From positions 83,058,324 through 83,122,323 of the forward strand of contig CP136061.1 in NCBI GenBank assembly GCA_032622095.1: a stretch of DNA of 64,000 nt, written 5' to 3'. The position numbers and the translations under genes are program-made. The DNA comes from Siphonodentalium dalli (lineage: Eukaryota; Mollusca; Scaphopoda; Gadilida; Siphonodentaliidae). The notes under the pieces are model-generated. The model worked only from the letters and a program-made list of their open reading frames with translations, was not told the DNA's origin and did no database searches. Shown here piece after piece: positions 37,517 to 48,190 of the stretch; the first letter of the stretch is position 1, and every line of letters starts with the position of its first letter.

Positions 37517-39094
37517 ATGCCCAAGATTCACAAGGAAGGGAACCCCGGAAGACCCATCGTTTCGGGAATTGGAACCATCACCGAGAAAATTTCGAGTTAT
37601 GTCGATTCTACACTCAAACCGACAGTTCGCGCGTCAGATAGCTTCATACAGGATACTACCGATTTTATCAGGAAATTAAAGGCCGTTGGAACAACAAGTT
37701 CGGATACCCGGTTAGTCACCATGGATGTGGTGTCCCTATATTCTCAAATTGAACACACAGATGGCATAGCGGCAGTTCGACAGAGATTTCACGACGATTA
37801 TACTGAATCAGACGGAGTAACTAAAGATTCGGTTATGAAGTTAATTGAATATATTCTTAAACATAACTATTTCGTGTTCGAGAATAAGTTTTACAGACAA
37901 ATTAAAGGTACTGCAATGGGGACACCCATGGCGCCTCAATATGCCAATATATTCATGACAGAGTTGGAGGAAAAGTTCTTAGCTACACAGACTCTCAAAC
38001 CGCGAATTTATCTCAGGTTTAGCGACGACATATTCATGATATGGGAACACGGAGTCGCTGAATTGGAAATATTTCATCGAGCATTCAATCAGTGCAATCC
38101 TTCAATCCAGTTCAAAATGGAATTTTCTCACACCGATATCAGCTTTCTCGATGTTACAGTCGAAAACAATGCCGATCAGTTATTCACAAAGGTATTCAGA
38201 AAACCTACGGACAGATTTTCATATCTAAACCCCATTAGTATTCATCCCGACCACACGAAACAAGCCATTATCTACAGTCAAGGCATTCGTTACCAACGCA
38301 TCAATTCTCGGGAAAAAGTAAGAGACGAACAGTTCAGTGAACTACGCTCACAATTCTCGAATTTGGGATACGACAGACGTTCGATTAATAAACAATTGGG
38401 AAAAGCGAAATGTTTGGACAGGGAGATGCTCCTTCAATGTCGGGACAAAACATCATCAGATCGAGTTCCCCTCGTGGTAAACTACCACCCACAGCTAGAA
38501 AAATTACGCACAATCACTACATCTCTGAATGGCATTATTACGAGCGACCTTCATCTCAGGAACGTGTTTAACGAAAGACCGGTTGTCGCCATGAGGCAAC
38601 CACCCAACTTGAAGCGGAAATTAGTAACAAGTAAGCTACCATCGTTTGGTGGACAGTCACCCAATGGTACATTTCCATGTAACAGGCCGAGATTTGGGAT
38701 GTGTGTTTTAATTAACAAGGCCGATGTTCTTATGCGCAATGGGCGCGTGTTCCAGGATGTGGGCCAGTTCTCATGTGTCTCAAGTGGTATTGTGTATATC
38801 ATTACGTGCTAAAATTGTCCAGAAATGCATTACATTGGTGAAACAGGCCAACCTCTCTGCAAACGAGTGGCGGGGCATATGCAGAACATCAACAACAGGG
38901 ACTTGAACCTACCCATAGCAGAACATTTCTGTCAACCACAACACACACCCGATGACATCCGCATCAAAGTATTAAGAGGTGGACTTTCGGACATGAAAGA
39001 GAGACGTGTGGCCGAATTACAACATATAGAACTGTTTGGAAGTTTTTATCGTGGCATTAATAAGGACCGTGGTTTCATGGCGAGTTGGTCATAA
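37517..39094 (+). pseudogene. Penelope-like reverse transcriptase / GIY-YIG endonuclease
   Basis: The frame begins at ATG in MPKIHKEGNPGRPIVSGIG, the conserved finger motif of Penelope-like RTs, so roughly the first third of the protein is missing. RT motifs: LVTMDVVSLYSQI (A), GTAMGTPMAPQYANIFM (B), YLRFSDDIFMIW (C, catalytic DD), ISFLDVTV (D/E). After a linker with CNRPRFGMC (the usual second Cys is Phe) comes GIVYIITC, then an in-frame TAA at 38810-38812 where a Lys codon is expected, then NCPEMHYIGETGQPLCKRV and the Glu-bearing AELQHIE segment: a complete GIY-YIG nuclease apart from the stop. It lies tail-to-tail with the ORF1p-like pseudogene downstream. Confidence 0.95.
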
Positions 39095-39233
39095 TTTACA
39101 ATTTCTCCTTGGTCCAACTCTCATTATCTAAAATATGCTTATACATTGTATGGACTGCTTCTAAGCTACATGAGTTCCCATATACTCAAGCATTGACTTT
39201 TCTTCACAACGCTACACATGTAGCTTCTATGTT

Positions 39234-39479
39234 TATTCATGAGTTTAAATTGATAGAGAGCGTATAGGATAATGATAGATTATAATTTGTGGTTGCAAAG
39301 AAAAAGAAGGATTTATTTGAGTCCATTAGCTGTGATCATGGAGGGTGGTGGTATGACATGGCGAAAAATAGCATACAATATTAATAGTTTGTGAATTTAG
39401 CAGTTTGTGGTTTGCCGTGGTGGGTTAACAAAAAATGTTTCATATATACATTTAACAAAATTAATAGTTCATATATATG
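39234..39479 (+). repeat. Penelope pLTR, downstream copy
   Basis: Direct repeat of 37251-37493. The same sequence occurs a third time at about 48648-48893 in the duplicated block, there without any Penelope coding region. Confidence 0.85.
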
Positions 39480-39526
39480 TAAGTGCTTCATTAGCACCAT
39501 GGCTGCGTCATTGTGGAACACTGTTT

Positions 39527-40525
39527 TTAAGAGTCCATTTTTGGCTCCTCAAAGTCAGGTGGATGAATGGGAAGCTGGGGTTTGATTTCTTCATCCATGT
39601 TTATCTGCAGCCCTCTCATTTGTTCGGTAAGTTTGTAGTATATTTTGCCATTCTGAGTCCAGAAGGAGTGTAAGGCTCCTGATTTTCTGAGGTCTGCAAG
39701 TTCTTTCATTATGGATTGCCTCTTGGGTGTTAATCTTCAACGATTAATACCTTTGATTTGGATTTCAAAAGTTTTTTTTGCCGCAAAGAGAATGTTTTTG
39801 GTGTCATATCTTGAAAAGCGCACAATTATATTCACAAAGCTGTAAGTGGTTCAATTGTTTCCATTTCCATTTTGTAGTTGAGACCCACGGCTTTTTGTTA
39901 GAATTTTGTCTGACAGGGGGTGGGATTTGTCAATATCTTCTGGCTGAATTTGAATTCCTAAGAATTTGTCACAGAATTTGATGACTACGGTGCTTGAATC
40001 GAAGTTTCGCAAGTCCTTTATTCCATTTGGTATTGGGAAATTGAGGAATCGCAGACTGTTTTCCCTGCCATGCTGTTCATATTTCTCGAACTTTGTTTCC
40101 GTACTATTTTCGAGAGCATCCGGTCTTTTTTCCAGTTTTGTATTTCTGACATTCTCCCTTTATAGTTCATCTTCCAGGTGTCTCATTTTTTCTTCATGTA
40201 CTAGCATAGAGTTATTTACAGTTTTTGTGACAGTTTCAGCTAGTGTTTTTACTACCTTGTCGATGGCATTACAAACAGCTTCCTCAACCATGGCTTTTAT
40301 CTCTTTCCCAAAAGCTGAATATGCAAAACTGGGATCATCAGAGTCTTTCCTCTGTCTCAATTGTCTCAGCTCAAAAGGGGAGATGTCAGTTCTATTTTTT
40401 CGTTTTTTGTCCAGGATTAATTTCTCTAGTTCATCAACTGAAATGTTAGTTCCTGAGCTAGCATTAGGGGTGTGTTGAGTTGTTTCATTGTTCATAATTT
40501 GTTCGGCTTGAGCAGAATCGGCCAT
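39527..40525 (-). pseudogene. LINE ORF1p-like protein, copy A
   Basis: ATG at 40523-40525 opens a frame beginning MADSAQAEQIMNNE. An acidic/polar region with DELEKLILDKKRKNR follows, then an α-helical coiled-coil candidate (VEEAVCNAIDKVVKTLAETV ... EEKMRHLEDEL), a TAA at 40160-40162, and, in frame, RENVRNTKLEKRPDALENS, SLRFLNFPIPNG (RRM-like start) and NFDSSTVVIKFCDKFLGI. After a second break comes the C-terminal domain MKELADLRKSGALHSFW and NGKIYYKLTEQMRGLQI, typical of L1-type ORF1p RNA-binding proteins. The same TAA is present in copy B. No matching ORF2 lies beside it. Confidence 0.82.
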
Positions 40526-41360
40526 TTTCAGTACCACGAGAATAGGCTACTTGGTGCGAGCTGTTTTATATTACTGGTATTTTGTGGTTATATTATATTA
40601 TACTACATCTTAATGGACTCAGATAACTTATCTAAACATTTGTATCCGATCAGCGCCTCAATCACTTAGGTTACAGTAACGAAAATCGGCTGGGTAGTCT
40701 GCGAGCTTTTGTTTACAAATCTACTCCGGTTGTCGCCATTTATAAGGGGTATGATGTAAATGTAAATATTGTTAGGACAATGTAATATTTTATATATGCG
40801 ATACTCCCTATTTTGTGGATGTAATGCTGCTAAGAACAGCTTAGTTGGAACGATGAAACGGCTTCAGTCAGCCATTCTATCTTTACGAGAAAAACGCTTG
40901 TTCTTGGATTGAATTTCTGCCACAATTCACTGCGTGGTGGAAATATTTGGAAAACATTACACCCCGTGCGTCTAATCCTACATTATATGGAACGAATCTG
41001 TTGGAATCGAAATTGTCATTGTAGACATCGAGTCTATTTTTAGCTTTTTTCATCGGCGTCGATATATACCGAGTTTGTGTGGTCGCCTCGTCATTATTTG
41101 TATTTCCACAGCCGTATCGTAGCAAAAAGAAAAACGAAAGCGCAGTCTTCCATTGCATTTTATGCCTAATACTAATTGCGTGCTAGCGCATTCGTCGATA
41201 AATTGAAATTCTAAACATTGATGTCGAAGGCCGTTTTCCATTTTTCGTGGAACCTTCGCATGGGTTGGTTAATCGGTTAATAGATGTACAAATATTACCG
41301 CTTCGCTCGAATGAATACATTCTGGAGTTCAATGCATGTTGATGTTAAACTTACGGAAGC

Positions 41361-42887
41361 ATGGAGCCGCCACTTACAAAAATAATATCCACCCCTAGAT
41401 CGGCGTACTTATGCCGACCATCGGCGTATATACGCCGATGGCGATGGTCACATACAGGTTGAATAAAGCCAAGGATACCAAGTTTCCTCTGCATTAACCC
41501 ATTCCTGCCCAACGTAACCATATACATAGGCAACTGAGAATGATGTTTCCATTGGTCTATTGTGGACAAACTTATTTTTCAATATGATGCTATACAAAGA
41601 ATAAAATCTAATCAGGGGTTTGGAGACTGATCAATTCTTATCGGGGGAGGGGGTAAAAACATGATCGGGGGGGGGTAAATATTTTATTCGAGTCGAGGAA
41701 CCCGGCCACCCATCAAAGCTCAAAAGTGATCAGATATCGATTTTGGTAGTTTGTTATTTCAATTATTAGTGACAAGAAACACGCCATCAAACGGATGGTC
41801 TCGGTCGAAATTGCGGATGAAGATGCATAACTCTAAAACAAGCGATAATACGGCCACATATCGTGTATGCTCAAGTGATAATACGGCTAATACTTCGTTG
41901 AACGTTTTGGTAAATTTGATACCATAGTTGACAGTTGTTATCATTATTTTGTTGCAATCGATTCTGATAACTAAAGCTTATTTTGAAGAAATGTTGTTGT
42001 ATATTGATGGATTGAGTAACTTTGGGAGCTATATGGGAATAATATAGAGTCTTTTATGTAGTTTATCTTAATATTCTTTTGAACCATATCTCAGACAGTT
42101 ATTTAGAAGTTTTGAGGCACACACAGTGACTAAAATGCAAGGGGACCAAGTTTTACCCGCTTTACCTCACATCTGTCCTACTACAAAATATGCATTTCTG
42201 AACATTATTTTCTGAGAATCGTCTCTGCCTTGTTCAATTATGGCCAGACCTATTTCAATATGAGGAGATGCAATGAATAAAATCAAAACAGGGATTTGGA
42301 GACTGATACATTCTTATCGGGGAGCTGAAACATGAATGTCATAGATTTGGGAGCCGAAACCTGCTTTTACATTATGGGTTATGCGAATAATATAAAACCA
42401 TTTATGAACTCAGTCCACATTTTGTATTCGTTTAAAACCACACCTCAGACGGTAAAGTTCTTTAAAAGTTTTGAGCCACATACACAGTGACTATTGGAAA
42501 GGAGACCAAGTTTGCCCAGCCTTACCACACACCTGCCCTATACCTCAAAATATACATTGTCTGATTATGCATATGCATATTTTGAGGTAGGACGTGTATG
42601 GTAAGATTAACTAGATAAATGATTCTATATTATTCCCATATAGCCTTAATGTAAAAGGTAGGGCAGTATTTGGCTCCAATATCAGGGTTCCCCCCCCCCC
42701 CCCGTTTTTATTTTATTCTCTGTAAATCATTATTGAAAAATAATTTTGTCCACAATAGACCAATGGAAAATACATTCTCAGTTGACTATGCATATGGTTA
42801 CGTTGGGCAGGAATGGGTTAATGCAGAGGAAACTTGATCTCCTTGTCTTTATTCACCCTGTAGGTGACCATCGCCATCGGCGTATAT
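41361..42887. mobile_element. Large foldback element, right terminus cut
   Basis: The left terminus begins ATGGAGCCGCCAC, then CGGCGTATATACGCCGATGG, and an arm ending ATTGTGGACAAACTTATTTT at about 41579. The right arm (42735-42880) is its reverse complement (GTCCACAATAGACCAATGG ... GGTTACGTTGGGCAGGAATG ... CATCGGCGTATATAC). The interior holds two more repeats: 41577-41680 with 42256-42340, and 42000-42190 with 42370-42560. The distal right terminus is absent here but present in copy B (GTGGCGGCTCCAT at 50562-50574). Short minus- and plus-strand frames starting MSTIDQWK are arm translations, not genes. Confidence 0.85.
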
Positions 42888-43263
42888 ACTTTAGTTTTCC
42901 GGACAGTGGCGGTGTTAATATATTTGCTTAGGGCTAACATGGGCCCTGTTGTACGTACTCTACATGTATTCCTCGAGATATCTGCCGTCACACGCACTTT
43001 CGAATTCTGTTCAGCAGATTGTCTTTCTGTTTAGCATTCTTCCCGCAGATTGTCATGTCTCAAATGTCGACATGCAATTCCGAGCGTAACGTGGCCTTCT
43101 CGAAAATATAATTTTGTTCATGCATAATATGAAGAAATGAATACTTCATTCTGAGTCAATATCACGGTGTTGGACGCAATGTGAATAAAACGCCCAACAA
43201 GATTACCCATTAATTAGTACCAAATATTTTCTGATGCCAATATTTTAATGACGCTTAATACGC
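42888..43263. repeat. Duplicated block upstream of the zinc-finger array
   Basis: Nearly identical to 56835-57214, from ACTTTAGTTTTCCGGACAG to TTAATACGC, with a few substitutions and a small insertion in the other copy. It may contain the promoter or a first exon of the zinc-finger gene, but no TATA box or start codon stands out. Its function is an inference. Confidence 0.95.
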
Positions 43264-43479
43264 CATACAGATAATATCACCTAGGGAGTACAGCACCAAC
43301 AGTTGAAGCCTAAGAAATATTAACCAGCTACTGGTGATTACGAAGCCAACAACAACGTTATTTACTTGTTAATGTGACATTCGTTGGAAATTATTCGCTG
43401 TTCTCACATTCCAGGAATTGGATTCCAGGCCGACGAAGTCTTGCGGTTGCAATACATCAAGTGAATTTTCATTTATCAC

Positions 43480-43853
43480 TGTCGATATCATTGTCCTGCT
43501 TCTGTGATTTATGCGGGAAAAGCATTTCAGCAATTAGGTGATACTGGTATATGTGTGACGAGACATGAGATAATTCACTCCGGCGATCGCCCGTTTGTGA
43601 TACATCACTCATCAGTCTCAATCCGCGTCGGACAATTTGACCACTCACAAGAGGATACGCCGAACGACAATATCAGTGCGATAAGACAGGTTACATTTGC
43701 TGTTTGTGTGTTCTGTGGTCACTCTATCGTTTCATCGCGTGATTAATCAGTACCAAATATTTGTAAATATTTACTGCACACAAGAGGATAGACACCGACG
43801 AACGGCCATACGAGTGTGATTTATACGGGAAAGCATTTAAGCAATTAGGTAAT
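43480..43853 (+). pseudogene. Degenerate N-terminal zinc fingers
   Basis: CHD-like remnants precede the intact array: CDLCGKSISAI (43501 onward) and HEIIHSGDRPF, a shifted unit with VGQFDHSQEDTPNDNIS, and, in the frame of the intact array from 43762, TAHKRIDTDERPYECDLYGK where the second Cys of a finger has become Tyr. A TTCTCACATTCCAG acceptor-like site at 43405-43418 precedes the region. It could be a decayed 5' part of the same gene, or part of an alternative exon. Confidence 0.65.
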
Positions 43854-46124
43854 ATGACGAGTCATAAGATAATTCACTCTGGAGATCGCCCGTATGGATG
43901 TGATATTTGTGGGAAATCATTCTCCGCGTCGGGTAATTTGACCACACACAAGAGGATACACTTCGATGAACGACCGTATCAGTGCGAATTATGCGAGAAA
44001 GCATTCAAGACGTCAGGTCAATTGACTGTACATAAGAGAATCCACACGGGCGATCGGCCATATCAGTGTGATTTATGTGAGAAAGCATTCATGGACTCAT
44101 GCGCACTGACAAAACATAAGCGAATCCACTCCGGCGATCGGCCGTATCAGTGTGATTTATGTGAGAAAGCATTCATGGACTCATGCGCACTGACACAACA
44201 TAAGCGAATCCACTCCGGTGATCGGCCGTATGGGTGTGATATCTGCGAGAAAGGATTCGTGGAGTCAAGCGCACTGACAACACATAAGCGAATACATTCC
44301 GGCGATCGACCGTATCAGTGCGATAAAGCATTTACTGAATCGAGGAAACTGACAAGACATAAGCGAATCCACTCCGGCGATCGTCCGTATCAGTGTGATA
44401 TATGCGAGAAGACATTCAACACATCAGGACAATTGACTGTACATAAGAGAATCCACACGGGCGATCGGCCATATCAGTGTGATTTATGTGAGAAAGCATT
44501 CATGGACTCATGCGCACTGACAAAACATAAGCGAATCCACACCGGCGATCGGCCGTATCAGTGTGATTTATGTGAGAAAGCATTCATGGACTCATGCGCA
44601 CTGACAAAACATAAGCGAATCCACACCGGCGATCGGCCGTATAAGTGTGATGTATGCGAGAAAACATTCAAGACGTCAGGACAATTGACTGTACATAAGA
44701 GAATCCACTCCGGCGATCGGCCATATCAGTGTGATTTATGTGAGAAAGCATTCATGGACTCATGCGCACTGACAAAACATAAGCGAATCCACACCGGCGA
44801 TCGGCCGTATAAGTGTGATGTATGCGAGAAAACATTCAAGACGTCAGGACAATTGACTGTACATAAGAGAATCCACTCCGGCGATCGGCGGTATCAGTGC
44901 GATATATGCGAGAAAGTATTCACGGACTCATGCGCACTGACAAAACATAAGCGAATCCACACCGGCGATCGGCCGTATCGGTGCGATATATGTGAGAAAA
45001 CATTCATGGACGTAAGCAGACTGACAACACATAAGAGAATCCACTCCGGCGATCGGCCGTATCAGTGCGATATATGTGAGAAAGCATTCATGGACTCATG
45101 CACACTGAAAAAACATAAACGAATCCACTCCGGCGATCGGCCGTATCGGTGCGATATATGTGGGAAAGCATTCATGGACGTAAGCAAACTGACAACACAT
45201 AAGCGAATCCACACCGGCGATCGTCCGTATCAGTGTGATATATGCGAGAAAACATTCAACACATCAGGACAATTGACTGTACATAAGAGAATCCACACGG
45301 GTGATCGGCCATATCAGTGTGATTTATGTGAGAAAGCATTCATGGACTCATGCGCACTGACAAAACATAAGCGAATCCACTCCGGCGATCGGCCGTATAA
45401 GTGCGATGTATGCGAGAAAGCATTCAAGACGTCCGGACAATTGACTGTTCATAAGAGAATCCACTCCGGCGATCGGCCGTATCGATGCGATATATGTGAG
45501 AAAGCATTCGTGGAATCATGCGCACTGACAAAACATAAGCGAATCCACACCGGCGATCGGCCGTATCGGTGCGATATATGTGAGAAAGCATTCATGGACG
45601 TAATCAGACTGACAACACATAAGCGAATTCACTCCGGCGATCGGCCGTATCAGTGCGATATATGTGAGAAAGCATTCATGGACTCATGCGCACTGACAAA
45701 ACATAAGCGAATCCACACCGGCGATCGGCCGTATCGGTGCGATATATGTGAGAAAGCATTCATGGACTTATGCAGGCTGACAACACATAAGCGAATCCAC
45801 TCCGGCGATCGTCCGTATCAGTGTGATATATGCGAGAAGACATTCAACACATCAGGACAATTGACTGTACATAAGAGAATCCACACGGGCGATCGGCCAT
45901 ATCAGTGTGATTTATGTGAGAAAGCATTCATGGACTCATGCGCACTGACAAAACATAAGCGAATCCACTCCGGCGATCGGCCGTATAAGTGCGATGTATG
46001 CGAGAAAGCATTCAAGACGTCCGGACAATTGACTGTACATAAGAGAATCCACTCCGGCGATCGGCCGTTTCAGTGCGATGTGCCAGAAAGTATTCATGGT
46101 ATCAAGCACGCTGAAAAACCATAA
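43854..46124 (+). CDS. C2H2 zinc-finger protein, 26 tandem fingers
   Basis: A 756-codon open frame, the only large intact one in the window. After MTSHKIIHSGDRPYG come 26 fingers in 28-residue (84-base) steps, C-x2-C-x12-H-x3-H, joined by TGDRPYQ or SGDRPYQ linkers (the usual one is TGEKPY). Finger 6 lacks three residues including its second Cys (CDKAF) and cannot fold normally. Recognition helices (positions -1 to 6) fall into few classes: mostly DSCALTK, TSGQLTV and D-x-x-RLTT. The last 16 residues are out of frame because of a 2-base loss near 46083. It is presumably a nuclear, sequence-specific DNA-binding protein. No KRAB, BTB or other N-terminal domain is visible, so the start is uncertain and it may be an internal or terminal exon. 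Confidence 0.9.
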   Translation: MTSHKIIHSGDRPYGCDICGKSFSASGNLTTHKRIHFDERPYQCELCEKAFKTSGQLTVHKRIHTGDRPYQCDLCEKAFMDSCALTKHKRIHSGDRPYQCDLCEKAFMDSCALTQHKRIHSGDRPYGCDICEKGFVESSALTTHKRIHSGDRPYQCDKAFTESRKLTRHKRIHSGDRPYQCDICEKTFNTSGQLTVHKRIHTGDRPYQCDLCEKAFMDSCALTKHKRIHTGDRPYQCDLCEKAFMDSCALTKHKRIHTGDRPYKCDVCEKTFKTSGQLTVHKRIHSGDRPYQCDLCEKAFMDSCALTKHKRIHTGDRPYKCDVCEKTFKTSGQLTVHKRIHSGDRRYQCDICEKVFTDSCALTKHKRIHTGDRPYRCDICEKTFMDVSRLTTHKRIHSGDRPYQCDICEKAFMDSCTLKKHKRIHSGDRPYRCDICGKAFMDVSKLTTHKRIHTGDRPYQCDICEKTFNTSGQLTVHKRIHTGDRPYQCDLCEKAFMDSCALTKHKRIHSGDRPYKCDVCEKAFKTSGQLTVHKRIHSGDRPYRCDICEKAFVESCALTKHKRIHTGDRPYRCDICEKAFMDVIRLTTHKRIHSGDRPYQCDICEKAFMDSCALTKHKRIHTGDRPYRCDICEKAFMDLCRLTTHKRIHSGDRPYQCDICEKTFNTSGQLTVHKRIHTGDRPYQCDLCEKAFMDSCALTKHKRIHSGDRPYKCDVCEKAFKTSGQLTVHKRIHSGDRPFQCDVPESIHGIKHAEKP

Positions 46125-46308
46125 GCGAATCTATCACGGCGATCGGCCGTATCAGTGTGATATATTTGAGAAAGCATTCAAACAGTCAAGTCATCTAACA
46201 AGTCATAAAATAATCCACTCTGGTGATCGCCCGTATCAATGTGTTATTTGTCATAAATCATTCACCCAGTCAGACGCTTTGATTACGGACGAGAGCATCC
46301 ACATCTGA
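46078..46308 (+). pseudogene. Frameshifted continuation of the zinc-finger array
   Basis: Two bases missing from the expected GATGTATGC pattern throw the array into this frame, which opens with MCQKVFMVSSTLKNHKRI. It contains CDIFEKAFKQSSHLTSHKII (first unit with Cys to Phe) and CVICHKSFTQSDALITDESI (second His lost). Together three decaying fingers, with a stop at 46306-46308. Confidence 0.9.
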
Positions 46309-46743
46309 TTTAGACCGTAGCAATATGATATATGTGAGAAAACATTCATTGATTCGAACACTTTGACAACAAACAATATTATCCACACCGTTGTTTGGCC
46401 GTATGGATGTGATATTGGTGGCAGTTGCTCAATTTGAAGAATTCACCACAGAGTTTGACCATATCGGTGCGTTCTATTCGAGGAAGCATTCAAATGATTT
46501 AATATACTTAACACTGACGATCGACCTTATGACCGTATAACGATGTCATTACGGTAATCGATCGTGTGATATGTCGAGACATGACGACCGTATCAGTGTG
46601 ATACGAGAGATGACGGTAATCGACCGTATCTGTGTGATACGAGACATGACGGCAATCGAAGGTATCAGTGCGATAACTGTTCTCCCTAAATCAAGCGGTA
46701 TAACGGTATATAGCATAATTCACGATGGCATGAAGCAATGTAA

Positions 46744-46774
<31 letters not shown>

Positions 46775-47235
46775 CTCTATTAGGGAAATTTTACTTCCCA
46801 CAACAGGTAGATAAATTCTGCTCGGCCCACAACAGCTTGGGATATCGGATAGGTTGATGCTGTTTTCCATCAACTCAACCGATATCCCGAGCTGTTGTTG
46901 ACCGAAAAGACTTAGTCCAAACAACATGATACATGTTCAAGATCGATTATTCGCAAATATGTCACTGAGTCAGCATTCAAATGATTCAATAAGTCGTCAA
47001 CGATTTCACACCGACGATCGACCGTGACAGGTCAATGTGTGCGATAAAGCTTTCAAATCATTTAATAAGTCAGAATATATGTCACATCGACGATCTACCG
47101 TATATGACCACTGTGTGCGAGAAAGCATTCAGACATTCAACTGATTTAATGAGTCATAATATATGTCACACCGGCGACCGACCGTATGAGTGCCACATGT
47201 GCGAGCATTCATTAATTCATCAATCGATCTGACAA
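46309..47235 (+). pseudogene. Decayed 3' tail of the zinc-finger array
   Basis: Finger remnants go on for ~900 bases in all three frames: 46316-46500 (ICEKTFIDSNTL and GDRP-like pieces), 46600-46690 (repeated GACCGTATCAGTGTGATACG), 46960-47030, and 47035-47232 (VCEKAFRHSTDLMSHNICHT, GDRPYECHMCEHS). The region also carries an A-run of ~23 near 46749 and a foldback at 46821-46906. Erosion increases with distance from the intact array. Confidence 0.8.
46821..46906. mobile_element. Foldback hairpin, copy 2
   Basis: CTCGGCCCACAACAGCTTGG and GATATCGG...GGTTGATG pair with CATCAACTCAACCGATATC and CGAGCTGTTGTTGACCG. It is the same family as 19697-19787 and is inserted in the finger remnants. Confidence 0.85.
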
Positions 47236-47282
47236 GACAAAAGCTTTCATACTTGAAATTGCCGGTATTTATGAAATACTAG

Positions 47283-48190
47283 CAGGGTTACCCGGCGTTT
47301 CCCAGGTTAATGTTATGAGAAACCCTCTGTATGCTGTGGATATTTGTTGGGGATAGAGAATGCTCTTGCTTAAAGTGTTTCTCATAAATTGTATATCCAA
47401 ATAGGATCATAAAACATGATTATTACAGTCATGGGATATAAGTAGTGGCTCACCTTGTCAATTGTCGTTCTGTTTGTCGCGATTAATCCGTTCCAACAAT
47501 AATGAAGTATTTATTTATTTACAACTGCGTATACATTAGACGTTATAATATGATACATGAACATCGTAAATACATTAGTTCGATAAAAGATGATAATTGG
47601 GTTTTAAATATTAAGATGTATCAATCAATTTAGTGGGTTGGACTAAGTTCTCGAGGACACCTGGCTATCATATCTCCATGAAGATACAGATGTTTCAAAG
47701 AAATTTCCAGGTGCTCCTCTGTTCATGGTGCTATATATTGGCTAAATATTCTCAGTTTAAACGAAATGTTGATGCGCATAAATATTAGCTACATGTGCCA
47801 GGCACAGAGCGAAATTTTGAGTTGTTTGTGTCCGTCGAGGAGTCTGTTATAAAACCCTTGTCAGAAGTGCAGTATTGGGAGGATCCTGAAAAGTCTTATG
47901 CTACTAACTTAATTTTCTTGTATATAAGAAGAAACTATATTTGACTGCACACTGTGACCACTATTTTTGAACGGGCCTTCCATGTCTCTTGACAAATTGT
48001 AACTTTTTTGTGAAAACTGTATTGAATGGAACAGGCTCAATTTTGTTATAATATATATGCAATCCTCTGACGGTTCGAGGTCTCTCAGTTTGCACGAATA
48101 TATGTATCTCTTCAATAGAATGATAAATATACGTTTAATGCTTCTTCTATGTATCTCTTTTTGCTAGCTCATGTTGTTATTGCTATTCCC
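47283..48190 (-). mobile_element. Helitron-like 3' fragment, copy 2
   Basis: Reverse-orientation copy of 3225-4172. On the minus strand it ends ACGCCGGGTAACCCTGCTAG followed by T, a hairpin near a CTAG terminus as expected for a Helitron. The 5' side is near 48190 (GAGCTAGCAAAAAGAGATAC), 47 kb away from the other copy. Whether a longer element once existed cannot be told. Confidence 0.6.

Larger units (their letters stand above)
37251..39479 (+). mobile_element. Penelope-like element with pLTR-like flanks, 5'-truncated
   Basis: A Penelope-like coding region (37517-39094) lies between two alignable direct repeats: 37251-37493 and 39234-39479 (shared TATTCATGAGTTT, TAGCATACAATATTAA, GCAGTTTGTGGT, AATAGTTCATATATATG). 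Penelope elements often carry such pLTRs because insertions form partial tandem arrays. The left repeat joins straight to the middle of the RT finger region, so the N-terminus is missing. Target-site duplications were not identified. Confidence 0.9.
39073..42887. repeat. Large duplicated block, copy A
   Basis: Aligned with copy B at 48489-50340 over two long parts: 39073-40425 with 48489-49837, and 42364-42880 with 49838-50340. Copy B lacks the ~1.94 kb between them. The block spans the end of the Penelope element, its downstream repeat, the ORF1p-like pseudogene, unclassified sequence and most of a foldback. Confidence 0.93.

Noticed and set aside
39085-40478. Plus-strand frames repeated almost identically at 48.5-49.9 kb
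   Set aside because: The repeat is due to the segmental duplication; the protein-like reading (ORF1p) is on the minus strand.
41351-41569. Similar short frames starting MSTIDQWK at 41.5 kb (minus) and 42.75 kb (plus)
   Set aside because: They are translations of the two inverted arms of the same foldback, so their likeness does not indicate a gene.
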